Positions 17,401 through 25,338 of a DNA stretch of 64,000 nt are shown one piece after another (position 1 is the stretch's first letter; every line of letters begins with the position of its first letter). The position numbers were made by a program, and so were the translations under genes. Below the pieces are notes generated by a model that was not told where the DNA came from, made no database searches, and saw nothing but the letters and a program-made list of their open reading frames with translations. The stretch spans positions 372,001 to 436,000 of the forward strand of contig NZ_JYJB01000008.1 in assembly GCF_000956475.1 (NCBI RefSeq). The letters are read 5' to 3'. The stretch comes from Microbacterium hydrocarbonoxydans. GTDB lineage: Bacteria; Actinomycetota; Actinomycetes; Actinomycetales; Microbacteriaceae.

Positions 17401-20400
17401 GGAAGACCCGGCAGCGACGGAACACCCGGAAGACCCGGGATCAGACCACCGACGATGTCGGTGACGTCACCCAGGTCAGGAACTCCGGGAAGAGCAGGGA
17501 TCAGACCATCGACAATGTCAGCGACGTCACCCAGACCCGGGAGACCCGGAAGCTCGCCACCGGGGAGACCCGGCAGCGACGGAACACCCGGAAGACCCGG
17601 GATCAGACCACCGACGATGTCAGCGAGGTCACCCAGACCCGGAAGACCCGGAAGCTCACCACCAGGAAGACCCGGAAGCGACGGAACACCCGGAAGACCC
17701 GGGAGAATGCCCCCGACGATGTCAGTGACGTCACCCAAGTCAGGAAACCCCGGAAGGCCCGGAAGCTCGCCACCGGGAAGACCCGGAAGCGACGGAACAC
17801 CCGGAAGACCCGGGATCAGACCACCGACGATGTCGGTGACGTCACCCAGGTCAGGAACTCCGGGAAGAGCAGGGATCAGACCACCGACAATGTCAGCGAC
17901 GTCACCCAGACCCGGGAGACCCGGAAGCTCGCCACCGGGGAGACCCGGCAGCGACGGAACACCCGGAAGACCCGGGATCAGACCACCGACGATGTCAGCG
18001 AGGTCACCCAGACCCGGAAGACCCGGAAGCTCACCACCAGGAAGACCCGGAAGCGACGGAACACCCGGAAGACCCGGGAGAATGCCCCCGACGATGTCAG
18101 TGACGTCACCCAAGTCAGGAAACCCCGGAAGGCCCGGAAGCTCGCCACCGGGAAGACCCGGCAGCGACGGAACACCCGGAAGAGCCGGAACGAGGCCACC
18201 GACAGTGTCGACGACTCCACCCACGACACCGCCCAGCTCGGGCAGACCCGGAAGACCGGGGATGCTCGGGTCAGGCAGACCAGGAACTCCCGGTAGACCA
18301 GGAAGGCCCGGGAGCCCAGCGATCAGACCGCCGACAGAATCGACGATCCCCCCTGCCACACCGCCGAGATCCGGAAGACCCGGCAGCGACGGCAGACCCG
18401 GAGCACCCGGGAGCGACGGCACACCGGGCAGACCCGGAACGACGCCGCCGACCGTGTCGATGACACCGCCCACGACACCGCCCACGTCCGGCAGGCCCGG
18501 AAGACCGTGCTCACCGGGAGTACCGCCGATGCCGCCGATAGCGTCCCCGACGGATCCGGCTGCGTCGCTGACGACGTCGCCGATTCCGCCGACCGTGTCG
18601 CAACCGCAATCGGTGACGTCACCGATCACGCCGCCCACGTCGGGCAGCCCAGGCAGGCCAGGCAGCGAACCGAGCAGATCGCTCAGGTCGAGCACGGGAC
18701 CGTTCGGCTCGCCCGGGAGCACCGGGAGACCCGGCAGACCCGGCACGAGAGAACCGATCACGCTGTCGAGTCCGGGGACGAGGCCCCCGAGGCCCGGAAT
18801 CGACGGAGCACCCGGAACGGAAGGTGCCGACGGCACCTCCGGGAGTCCGCCGCCGATGACCGTCCCGATCGCGTCGACCGCGTCACCGAGAGAACCGCCG
18901 AGCTCCGGCACGCCGGGGATCGAGGGAATGACGGGGACGCTGCCGATGACACCGTCGAGGAGGTCGCCCGCACCCGGCACAGCCGGGCCGCCAGGCTCGC
19001 CACCGACGATGCCGCCGATCACGTCACCCACCTCGGAGACGCCCGGAAGCGCCGGGACACCGGGAATGCTGCCGATGAGCTCGCCCGCGGCATTGCCGAG
19101 GTCGGGCACCGGAAGCGAGGGAACACCCGGGAGGCCCGGGTTGATCGATCCGGGCGCACCCGGGTCGATGACGACGATCTCGTCATCCGACGTGACTCCC
19201 CCCACCGGGGTCACGGCGTTGCCGACGAACGTGAGCGGTGTGGTGATGCCGACGGCGACGTCCCACCCGGAGCCGACACCGGCACCTGCGTTGGGCAGGT
19301 CCCCGAAGCCGTCCGATCCGTGGATCACGACGGACGAGTCATCCGTCGCGACGTCACCGGCCACCGCAGCGGCGTTGCCCGAGGCGGTGACCGGGGCGAC
19401 GATGCCACCCACGACCTGCCACCCTGTGCCGACGCCGATACCCGAGTTGGCCGCATCGCCGGAGACGATCGCGCCGTCCGCCGTCATCACAGCGACATCG
19501 GAGTCGAACGAGTCCGCGTCGCCGAAGACGGTCGCCGCGTTGCCGGAGCCGGTGAACGGCATGACGACGTCGCCGACGACCTGCCATCCTGAACCGACGC
19601 CGATACCCTCGTTCTCCGCCTGACCGGCCGCGCCGATGACGGAGGTGTTGTCGACGATCGCGACGCCCGAGTCCGTGGTGACTGCGTCACCCGTGCCTGC
19701 GAGCACGTTGCCCGAGAACGTCACCGGAGCCGTCACGTCGCCGAGCACCTGCCAGCCGGAGCCGACACCGTACCCTGCGTTCGCGACCTCGCTGTTGCCG
19801 TTCAGGACACCCGCGTTGTCGACGACCGACACACCGGAACCTGCGGTCCCGGCGTCTCCGAACACGGACCCCGCGTTGCCCGACGCCGTCACCGGAGCCG
19901 TCACATCGCCGAGTACCTGCCAGCCGACTCCCCAGCCGATGCCGGTGTTCGACACCTCGCCCGAACCGTCGACCGCGTCACCGTGGTCGACGACGCCGAC
20001 GCTCGAACCCGAGGCGACGACGTCGCCCGTGCCCGAGAAGGCGTTGCCGGATGCCGTGACCGGCGTGCTCCAGTCGGTGACGATCTGCCAGCCGGAGTCC
20101 TTGCCGACTCCGACGTTGGAGATCTCCCCCGCGCCGTCCACGACGTCCGCGTCATCCACGATGCCGACCTGGGAGTCGTCGGTGACCGCTTCACCTGCAC
20201 CGGAGAGGGCGTTGCCCGAGAACGTCACCGGAGCGGTGACGTCGGCCGGGATCTGCCAACCCGAGTTCAGGCCGTAACCGGCGTTGTCGATCTCGCTTCC
20301 CCCGGCGACCACGCCGCCGTTGTCGACGATCGCGACGTCCGAGCCCGTCGACGTGGCGTTGTCGAGCACGGAGCCCGCGTTGCCCGTCACCGTGATCGGT

Positions 20401-22166
20401 GCCGTGATGTCAGCCGGGATCTGCCAGCCCGTACCGACGCCGTAACCGGCGTTGTCGATCGAGCTGCCGGAACCTGCGACACCCGCATCGTCGACGATCG
20501 ACACCGTCGAGCCCGAGGTCACCGCATCGCAGTCACCCGAGATCGCGTTGCCCGAGATCGTCACCGGTGCGGTGACATCGGCCGGGATCTGCCAGCCGGA
20601 TCCGAAGCCGTAGCCCACGTTCCCGACCTCGCCACCACCGTTCGCGACACCCGCATCGTCGACGATCGTGACGTCGGAGTCCGACGTCCCTGCGTCACCG
20701 AGAAGCGAGCCCGCGTTGCCGGAAGCGGTCAGCGGAGCGGTCACATCGGCCGGGATCTGCCAGCCCGAAGCGACGCCGTAGCCGGCGTTGCCGACCTCAC
20801 CGCCACCGTTCGAGACACCAGAGCGATCGATGATCGTGACGTCCGAGTCGTCGGTGACCGCGTCACCAAGACCCGAGAAGGAGTTGCCGGATGCCGTCAC
20901 CGGAGCGGTCACGTCAGCTGGGATCTGCCAGCCCACGCCCCATCCGATGCCGCCGTTCGACACCTCGCCGCCGCTGTTCGCGACTCCTGCCTGGTCGACG
21001 ATCGCGACGTCCGAGCCCCTGGTGACTGCCTCACCCGTGCCCGAGATCGCGTTCCCCGAGAACGTGACCGGTGCGGTCACATCAGCGGGAATCTGCCAAC
21101 CCGTATCTTTGCCGATGCCGGAGTTCGCGATCCCCCCACCGGAGTTCGCGACTCCGGCCTGGTCGGTCACGGACACCGACGATCCGCTGGTCGTGGCGTC
21201 ATCGAACACGGATCCGGCATTGCCGGACGCCGTGATCGGCATCGTCACATCGGCGGGAATCTGCCATCCGGTGTTGAGACCGATCCCCGAGTTCGAGATC
21301 GTGCCCCCTCCGGATGTGGTGCCGGCGCCGTCGTTCACTGCGACATCGGAATCATCGGATTCCGCGTCGCCGAACACGCTGGCTGCGTTGCCGGAGGCGG
21401 TGAGCGGAGCGGTGACGTCGGCAGGGATCTGCCAACCCGTTCCGACGCCGATGCCCTCATTCGACACGCCGTTGTTTCCACTTGCATCTGTCGCTGCTAC
21501 TGCCGAGTCCTGCGACTCCGCGTCACCGAAAACGCTGAACGCGTTGCCCGATGCCGTCAGAGGCGCCGTCACGTCGACCGGTGCCTGCAGGCCCGATCCG
21601 ACGCCGACCCCCGAGTTGTCGGCACCGCCGCCCGCCGACCCGACGGCATCTGCCGTCGAGACCGTCGAACCGTCGGTGACCGCGTCGCCGAAGACCGAGA
21701 CCGCGTTGCCCGAGACCGTCACGGGTGCGGAGACGTCGACGATGCCCTGGACCCCCGAGAGGGCCCCCACGGCATCCGTCGTTCCCGCTGTTCCCGTCGC
21801 CGTCTGGGTGTTCGTCACCGACGAGTCGGTCGACGACGCATCACCCACGACGCTGACCGCGTTGCCCGCCACCGTCACCGGTGTCGATACCGCGGCCACC
21901 GCCTGCTGGCCGGAGAGAACTCCGCCCACGGCGCTGAGGTCCACCGTCACGATCGGCGCGGTCACCGGCGCAGGGGCGTCCTGAGTGGACTCTCCCGTCG
22001 CCGATGCCGCCACGCCTGAGACGGTCAGTGGCACTTGGACGTTGACGACTGCCGAGGTGTCATCCTGCGGCGGTGCCTCGTCGGCATTCGCGATGCCGGT
22101 GCCGGCGGCCCAGAAGCCGGCGGCGAAGCCCGCGAGTAGCAGGCTTCGCATCACGTACTTGTTCAT
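14418..22166 (-). CDS. Giant repeat surface protein, chaplin-like and LPG repeats, LATTG sorting signal
   Basis: 2,582 residues from the ATG at 22164-22166 (AAAGGG seven bases upstream). Signal peptide about 1-31 (MNKYVMRSLLLAGFAAGFWA). Residues 40-1000 hold about 18 imperfect repeats of 56 residues with core GWQIPADVTAPVTASGNA, then GDAxTxxSxVxIVDxAG. This alternating hydrophobic pattern resembles chaplin domains, but with almost no cysteines. Residues 1000-2470 are LPG-rich repeats (GVPSLPGLPGGELPGLPG, GGLVGDVVDSVGGILPALPG) of 58 residues. A tract of consecutive GTP triplets follows at about 2475-2515. The end is SLATTGGGQPELGLVVLLLA, then RRRR: a sortase-type signal with LATTG instead of LPxTG. 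Likely wall-anchored and assembly-prone. Role unknown. Confidence 0.85.
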   Translation of the reverse strand: MNKYVMRSLLLAGFAAGFWAAGTGIANADEAPPQDDTSAVVNVQVPLTVSGVAASATGESTQDAPAPVTAPIVTVDLSAVGGVLSGQQAVAAVSTPVTVAGNAVSVVGDASSTDSSVTNTQTATGTAGTTDAVGALSGVQGIVDVSAPVTVSGNAVSVFGDAVTDGSTVSTADAVGSAGGGADNSGVGVGSGLQAPVDVTAPLTASGNAFSVFGDAESQDSAVAATDASGNNGVSNEGIGVGTGWQIPADVTAPLTASGNAASVFGDAESDDSDVAVNDGAGTTSGGGTISNSGIGLNTGWQIPADVTMPITASGNAGSVFDDATTSGSSVSVTDQAGVANSGGGIANSGIGKDTGWQIPADVTAPVTFSGNAISGTGEAVTRGSDVAIVDQAGVANSGGEVSNGGIGWGVGWQIPADVTAPVTASGNSFSGLGDAVTDDSDVTIIDRSGVSNGGGEVGNAGYGVASGWQIPADVTAPLTASGNAGSLLGDAGTSDSDVTIVDDAGVANGGGEVGNVGYGFGSGWQIPADVTAPVTISGNAISGDCDAVTSGSTVSIVDDAGVAGSGSSIDNAGYGVGTGWQIPADITAPITVTGNAGSVLDNATSTGSDVAIVDNGGVVAGGSEIDNAGYGLNSGWQIPADVTAPVTFSGNALSGAGEAVTDDSQVGIVDDADVVDGAGEISNVGVGKDSGWQIVTDWSTPVTASGNAFSGTGDVVASGSSVGVVDHGDAVDGSGEVSNTGIGWGVGWQVLGDVTAPVTASGNAGSVFGDAGTAGSGVSVVDNAGVLNGNSEVANAGYGVGSGWQVLGDVTAPVTFSGNVLAGTGDAVTTDSGVAIVDNTSVIGAAGQAENEGIGVGSGWQVVGDVVMPFTGSGNAATVFGDADSFDSDVAVMTADGAIVSGDAANSGIGVGTGWQVVGGIVAPVTASGNAAAVAGDVATDDSSVVIHGSDGFGDLPNAGAGVGSGWDVAVGITTPLTFVGNAVTPVGGVTSDDEIVVIDPGAPGSINPGLPGVPSLPVPDLGNAAGELIGSIPGVPALPGVSEVGDVIGGIVGGEPGGPAVPGAGDLLDGVIGSVPVIPSIPGVPELGGSLGDAVDAIGTVIGGGLPEVPSAPSVPGAPSIPGLGGLVPGLDSVIGSLVPGLPGLPVLPGEPNGPVLDLSDLLGSLPGLPGLPDVGGVIGDVTDCGCDTVGGIGDVVSDAAGSVGDAIGGIGGTPGEHGLPGLPDVGGVVGGVIDTVGGVVPGLPGVPSLPGAPGLPSLPGLPDLGGVAGGIVDSVGGLIAGLPGLPGLPGVPGLPDPSIPGLPGLPELGGVVGGVVDTVGGLVPALPGVPSLPGLPGGELPGLPGFPDLGDVTDIVGGILPGLPGVPSLPGLPGGELPGLPGLGDLADIVGGLIPGLPGVPSLPGLPGGELPGLPGLGDVADIVGGLIPALPGVPDLGDVTDIVGGLIPGLPGVPSLPGLPGGELPGLPGFPDLGDVTDIVGGILPGLPGVPSLPGLPGGELPGLPGLGDLADIVGGLIPGLPGVPSLPGLPGGELPGLPGLGDVADIVDGLIPALPGVPDLGDVTDIVGGLIPGLPGVPSLPGLPGGELPGLPGVPDLGGLVGDVVDSVGGILPGLPGVPSLPGLPGGELPGLPGVPDLGGLVGDVVDSVGGILPALPGLGDVTDIVGGLIPGLPGVPSLPGLPGGELPGLPGVPDLGGLVSDVVDSVGGILPALPGLGDVTDIVGGLIPGPPGVPSLPGLPGGELPGLPGVPDLGGLVSDVVDSVGGILPALPGLGDVTDIVGGLIPGPPGVPSLPGLPGGELPGLPGVPDLGGLVSDVVDSVGGLVPSLPGVPSLPGLPGGELPGLPGVPDLGGLVGDVVDSVGGILPALPGLGDVTDIVGGLIPGLPGVPSLPGLPGGELPGLPGLGDVTDIVGGLIPGLPGVPSLPGLPGGELPGLPGVPDLGGLVGDVVDSVGGLVPGLPGLPGLPGLPGLPGAPGLPSLPGLPDLGGVAGGIVDSVGGLIGGLPGLPGLPGVPGLPDPSIPGLPGLPELGGALGPISDAVRQLPLVGGPASEVVDTLSDLIGGLPGGEPGLPSLPGLGDVTDIVGGLIPALPGVPDLGGLVGDVVDSVGGILPGLPGVPSLPGLPGGELPGLPGLPGLGDVTDIVGGLIPALPGVPDLGDVTDIVGGLIPGLPGVPSLPGLPGGELPGLPGVPDLGGLVGDVVDSVGGILPALPGVPSLPGLPGGELPGVPDLGDVTDIVGGLIPGLPGVPSLPGLPGGELPGLPGVPDLGGVTDLVGGILPGLPGGELPGLPGVPDLGGLVGGVVDSVGGILPGLPGVPSLPGLPGGELPGLPGVPDLGGLVGGVVDSVGGILPGLPGAPSVPGLSNVSGVVGEVVDAVGGLPGSLPGAGDLVDTVGGLVGGLPGLPSIPGLPGAPSVPGLSDVTGVVGGVVDTVGGLPGLISPLVNRLLSVADDVIDQVTPAPGTPGTPGTPGTPGTPGTPGTPGTPGTPGTPGTPGTPGTPGTSGTPIVTASGNGSTRGTAARSGSTRSAVQTESGSLATTGGGQPELGLVVLLLAIGGLLATRRRRLA
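14622..14745 (-). repeat. Gly-Thr-Pro triplet tract (collagen-like)
   Basis: A run of consecutive 9-bp units encoding Gly-Thr-Pro in the giant gene, just before its sorting signal. The units use mixed synonymous codons (GTACCC, GTTCCG, GTGCCG on the plus strand), so the DNA is less uniform than the protein. It probably serves as a wall-spanning spacer. Confidence 0.7.
16701..17222 (-). repeat. 174-bp tandem units in the giant gene
   Basis: The segment GCTCACGAGACCACCGAGG recurs at 16701, 16875 and 17049, a period of exactly 174 bp (58 codons). The intervening units are nearly identical, suggesting recent in-frame amplification. Confidence 0.75.
17441..18190 (-). repeat. 375-bp near-perfect tandem duplication in the giant gene
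   Basis: Unit 1 at 17441-17815 and unit 2 at 17816-18190. Markers at 17441/17816, 17621/17996 and 17741/18116 all give the same 375-bp (125-codon) offset. Only scattered differences were seen (for example a Gly/Asp change in DIVGGLIPAL). Reading frame is kept. Confidence 0.75.
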
Positions 22167-22250
22167 GCCAAACCCTTTCTGAGATTGAGGAAGATGCGAT
22201 CCAGGAAGTGGATCGCGGATGATCGCGCACGCAGCGCGATGCTCCCTCAC

Positions 22251-23261
22251 TCAGTCAGGGGTGGAGTCGGTGTCGAACACCGGCGACGAGGGCAGCTCGT
22301 CGTGAACGGTGCTCAGCACCAGAGAGGCGTTCGCCTCGAGAAGGTACGCGGAGGAGACCGCGTCGGAGATCGTGGATGCGCCGGCGGAGCCGGAGCCGTT
22401 CGCTCCCCCGCCGGTGCCCGTACCACCAGGGAAGGGCGCGCCAGGCGGCGCCGCGGGGGCAGTCGGGGCATGCTCTGTCGGGGCGGCGGGATGCTCGAGC
22501 GCTGCGCGCAGAGGTGCCGCGAACAGAGGTGTCGCGAGCACAGGCGCCGAATGCGCTCTCAGAGACGGATCAGAGATCCCGAAGAGGGCGCGGTCGACGT
22601 CGGCCATCGTCGCACCGGAGGCGACAGGAGCGGGCGGGGTGAGCGCGGCGTCCGCTCGGTGGAGGATCGGGTCGACGAGGGATGCGACAGGCGCGGTTCC
22701 CAGCAGGGTTCCGACGGTCGATCCGAGGACCGGGACGGCGCTCGTCGTGGCGCTCAGAACGCCGTCAGCGAATGCGGCGACGGGCTGCACGACGTTCGAG
22801 ACGTCGAGGTTCAGGCCCAGGTCAGAAGCTGTTTCGGTGATCGCTGTCGTCGCCGATGTGATCACTGTCGCCACCTGCGGCGCAGCGCTGACGACGGTGG
22901 TGACGGCGCTGGTCGCGATCGGCTCCTGAGCGGGCGCAGCGACCTGTGCGGCCTGCTCCACGGGCTGCGCCACGGGCTGCGCCACGGGCTGCGCCTGCGC
23001 CACGGGCTGCACCGTCGCGACGATCGGCGCAGCGGCCGGGACGGCGGTCTCGACGACGGTCTGGGTGGTGCTGACCACGCCCGCGACGACGGAACCGAGC
23101 CCGTCGCCGAGCGAATCGCCGTCGTCCGCGGAGGCGCTCATGCCCCCGGTGAGAAGCGTGACGCCGAACCAGACGGCGCCGACCGCGAGGCCGATCAGCC
23201 CGAGCCGCACGGCGGGGCGCACCGACGCTGTGCGTCGTGTCACCACCTGGGCCGTGGACAT
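22251..23261 (-). CDS. Val/Ala/Pro-rich secreted protein, paralogue of 12552-13550
   Basis: 336 residues from the ATG at 23259-23261 with GGGGGAG just upstream. Signal/TM segment at about 20-45 (LGLIGLAVGAVWFGVTLLTG) then GMSASADDGDSLGDGLGS, closely parallel to the GGGAAHADDDG of the other protein. Middle has VQPVAQAQPVAQPVAQPVE repeats and many TTV/ATV valine-rich strands; a GTGTGGGANGSG linker follows; the C-terminus YLLEANASLVLSTVHDELPS ends DTDSTPD. Lies 84 bp upstream of the giant gene on the same strand, so the two may be co-expressed. Function unknown; likely part of the same surface layer. Confidence 0.8.
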   Translation of the reverse strand: MSTAQVVTRRTASVRPAVRLGLIGLAVGAVWFGVTLLTGGMSASADDGDSLGDGLGSVVAGVVSTTQTVVETAVPAAAPIVATVQPVAQAQPVAQPVAQPVEQAAQVAAPAQEPIATSAVTTVVSAAPQVATVITSATTAITETASDLGLNLDVSNVVQPVAAFADGVLSATTSAVPVLGSTVGTLLGTAPVASLVDPILHRADAALTPPAPVASGATMADVDRALFGISDPSLRAHSAPVLATPLFAAPLRAALEHPAAPTEHAPTAPAAPPGAPFPGGTGTGGGANGSGSAGASTISDAVSSAYLLEANASLVLSTVHDELPSSPVFDTDSTPD

Positions 23262-23399
23262 CGGTCTCCCCCGTCGTCGTTCCCGGGGGACTCCGAAAGG
23301 TGGCGGCCCCCCCAGTCCTGCTTGGAACATACACCCGGCATCGACGATTGTCACGAAGAAGTTCTCGCGAGCGCGGCCGCCTGTGCGGGGAAGAACGCA

Positions 23400-23433
23400 G
23401 AACGCCCCCCGTCCCGGAGGACGGAGGGCGTTC
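23400..23433 (-). terminator. Terminator of the rpsF-ssb-rpsR-rplI operon
   Basis: 15-bp stem with one mismatch: GAACGCCCCCCGTCC (23400-23414), CGGA loop, GGACGGAGGGCGTTC (23419-23433). It starts 20 bp past the rplI stop. Confidence 0.75.
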
Positions 23434-23453
23434 GAGCTTCGACAGGGCGTGCC

Positions 23454-23906
23454 TTACTTGGCAGCGACCACCTGAAGCGTGATGACAGCGGTCACGTCGT
23501 CGTGCAGACGAACCGTGGCCTCGTGCTCACCGGTCGACTTGATGGTCGACGTGATGTGCACCTTGCGCTTGTCGATCGAGCCGAGACCGGCGGCTGCGAC
23601 AGCATCCGCGATGTGCTCGGTCTTGACGGAGCCGAAGAGGCGACCCTCGGCGCCGGCCTTGACGGCCAGACGCACCTTGGTGCCCTCGAGGGCGTTCTTC
23701 AGGGCCACGGCCTCGTCGCGGTCGTGGATCGCGCGAGCCTGACGAGCAGCCTGGATCGAAGCGACCTGCTTTTCGCCACCGCGGGTCCACGCCGTAGCGA
23801 AGCCCTGGGGGATGAGGTAGTTGCGGGCGTACCCGTTCTTGACCTCGACCACGTCACCGGCGCTTCCGAGCCCGGCGACCTCGTTCGTGAGAATCAGCTT
23901 TGCCAT
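23454..23906 (-). CDS. rplI: 50S ribosomal protein L9
   Basis: 150 residues. Begins [20 protein letters not shown], followed by [17 protein letters not shown], the L9 signature; C-terminal domain [20 protein letters not shown] is complete. L9 binds 23S rRNA at the base of the L1 stalk. Last gene of a four-gene leftward operon, 11 bp after rpsR. Confidence 0.97.
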   Translation of the reverse strand: MAKLILTNEVAGLGSAGDVVEVKNGYARNYLIPQGFATAWTRGGEKQVASIQAARQARAIHDRDEAVALKNALEGTKVRLAVKAGAEGRLFGSVKTEHIADAVAAAGLGSIDKRKVHITSTIKSTGEHEATVRLHDDVTAVITLQVVAAK

Positions 23907-23917
23907 GTCCGTACCCC

Positions 23918-24172
23918 TCAGCGGCCAGCGCCGGCGTAGGGCAGGAGAGCCATCTCGCGAGCGTTCTTGATCGCGCGGGCGATCAGACGCTGCTCCTGCA
24001 CCGAGACACCGGTGATACGACGGGCGCGGATCTTTCCACGCTCCGAGATGAACTTGCGAAGCGTGGCGACGTCCTTGTAGTCAATGACGCCGACCCGGAT
24101 CGACTTCGCGGGAGCGGTGGGCTTGCCACCCTTCCGCGGCTTGCGGCGGTCGCCGCTCGACTTTCCAGCCAT
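23918..24172 (-). CDS. rpsR: 30S ribosomal protein S18
   Basis: 84 residues with basic N-terminus, [20 protein letters not shown] and the S18 signature [20 protein letters not shown], then [12 protein letters not shown]. Partner of S6, whose gene opens the same operon. No CxxC zinc motif is visible, so it appears to be the zinc-independent form. Confidence 0.97.
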   Translation of the reverse strand: MAGKSSGDRRKPRKGGKPTAPAKSIRVGVIDYKDVATLRKFISERGKIRARRITGVSVQEQRLIARAIKNAREMALLPYAGAGR

Positions 24173-24222
24173 AGTTTTTCCTTAGTTATGAGACGGATGC
24201 CGAAGCATCCGGAGATCCTTGA

Positions 24223-24741
24223 TCAGAACGGGGTGTCGTCGCCGAAGCTGCCGGGCGTGCTCCACGCGTCAGCGCTGGTCGACGAGCCGGGAGTGGACCA
24301 CGGCTCCTCCGACACCTGCTGAGCGGGACGAGCCTGCCCGCCGCCCTGGCCCCCACCCTGGAAGCCGCCACCGGTCGACGCCGCACGGGTGACCTGCGCG
24401 GTCGCGTAACGAAGCGAGGGGCCGATCTCGTCGACCTCCAGCTCGATCGCGGTGCGCTGGTTGCCCTCGCGGTCCTGGTAGGAGCGCTGACGCAGACGGC
24501 CCTGCGCGATGACGCGCATGCCCTTGGTCAGAGAACCCGCCACGTGCTCGGCGAACTCACGCCACACGGACGCGCGGAGGAACAGCGCTTCGCCGTCCTT
24601 CCACTCGTTCGCGGCGCGGTCGAAGTTCCGAGGCGTCGATGCGATGGTGAAGTTCGCCACCGGCAGTCCGTTCTGCGTGTAGCGCAGCTCGGGGTCGGCC
24701 GTGAGGTTTCCCACCACGGTGATGACTGTTTCGCCGGCCAT
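24223..24741 (-). CDS. ssb: Single-stranded DNA-binding protein
   Basis: 172 residues. OB-fold begins [20 protein letters not shown] and contains [20 protein letters not shown]; Gly/Gln-rich linker ([18 protein letters not shown]) and acidic tail ending GDDTPF, the partner-binding tip of SSB (usually DDIPF). Coats single-stranded DNA at forks and repair sites. Sits between rpsF (5-bp gap) and rpsR, the standard order. Confidence 0.97.
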   Translation of the reverse strand: MAGETVITVVGNLTADPELRYTQNGLPVANFTIASTPRNFDRAANEWKDGEALFLRASVWREFAEHVAGSLTKGMRVIAQGRLRQRSYQDREGNQRTAIELEVDEIGPSLRYATAQVTRAASTGGGFQGGGQGGGQARPAQQVSEEPWSTPGSSTSADAWSTPGSFGDDTPF

Positions 24742-24746
24742 GAGAC

Positions 24747-25115
24747 TCAGGCCTTCGCAGCCTTGGCGGCCTTGCGAGCAGCCTTCTCCTCGGAGCGCTT
24801 AGCCTCCGAGGCGACCATCGCCTGAGCTTCCTCTGCCCGCAGCACCTTGGTGCGCATGATCGTCTCGTTCAGCTTGAGCTGACGATCGAGCTCCTGCGTG
24901 GCCTCGCTGGTAGCGGTGAAGTTGACGACGGCGTAGATGCCTTCGTTCTTCTTCTGGATCTCGTAAGCCAGACGGCGCTTGCCCCAGATGTCGACCTTGT
25001 CAATCGAGCCACCATCGTTGGTGATGACCTTCAGGAACTTGTCGAGCGTCGGGGCGACCGTGCGCTCATCGATCTCGGGGGTCAGAATGACCATGAGTTC
25101 GTACTGGTGCGTCAC
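24747..25115 (-). CDS. rpsF: 30S ribosomal protein S6
   Basis: 122 residues. [20 protein letters not shown] at the N-terminus and [20 protein letters not shown] are S6 signatures; the C-terminus has a Lys/Ala-rich tail. GTG start at 25113-25115 with an extended AAGGAGGTGG Shine-Dalgarno. S6 pairs with S18 on the 30S platform. First gene of the operon; a structured leader precedes it. Confidence 0.97.
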   Translation of the reverse strand: MTHQYELMVILTPEIDERTVAPTLDKFLKVITNDGGSIDKVDIWGKRRLAYEIQKKNEGIYAVVNFTATSEATQELDRQLKLNETIMRTKVLRAEEAQAMVASEAKRSEEKAARKAAKAAKA

Positions 25116-25122
25116 TTACCCA

Positions 25123-25170
25123 CCTCCTTCGGACTAGAACGGCTCCCGGGACTTTCCCGGAAGCAGGAGG
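25123..25170 (-). promoter_or_regulatory. Probable S6:S18 autoregulatory leader RNA of rpsF
   Basis: On the transcribed strand CCTCC (25170-25166) can pair with GGAGG (25127-25123) of the Shine-Dalgarno. This encloses a hairpin, CTTCCGGGA / TCCCGGGAG (25163-25155 with 25151-25143), and an unpaired GCCGTTCTAGTCCGAAGG arm. The layout of nested stem, asymmetric bulge carrying CCG and buried Shine-Dalgarno matches the known S6:S18-binding leader that represses rpsF operons. The assignment is from the fold and position only. Confidence 0.55.
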
Positions 25171-25338
25171 GTGTGTAGCACGTCGCCCGCCCGTGCCTCC
25201 GAGTGGGGGCCTGAGGGCAGACAACCTCCACAGTCTACCCGACAAAGCTCGGCACCGCTGCCAGCGAGACCCTGCCGGAGTTGGCATGCTTGATCCGGTG
25301 CCGCGAACGTCGCGCCACACGACCGAAGGGGGGACGCC

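Noticed and set aside
14600..19100. CRISPR-like regular repeats
   Set aside because: Repeat units are in frame with a protein gene, vary in length by multiples of three, have no constant-length unique spacers, and no cas gene is near.
14224..19623. 1,799-residue rightward open frame full of PGRPGSSPPGRPG-type repeats
   Set aside because: It is exactly antisense to the giant LPG-repeat gene. The periodic GC-rich repeats keep the opposite strand open, and it has no signal, no domain and no good ribosome site.
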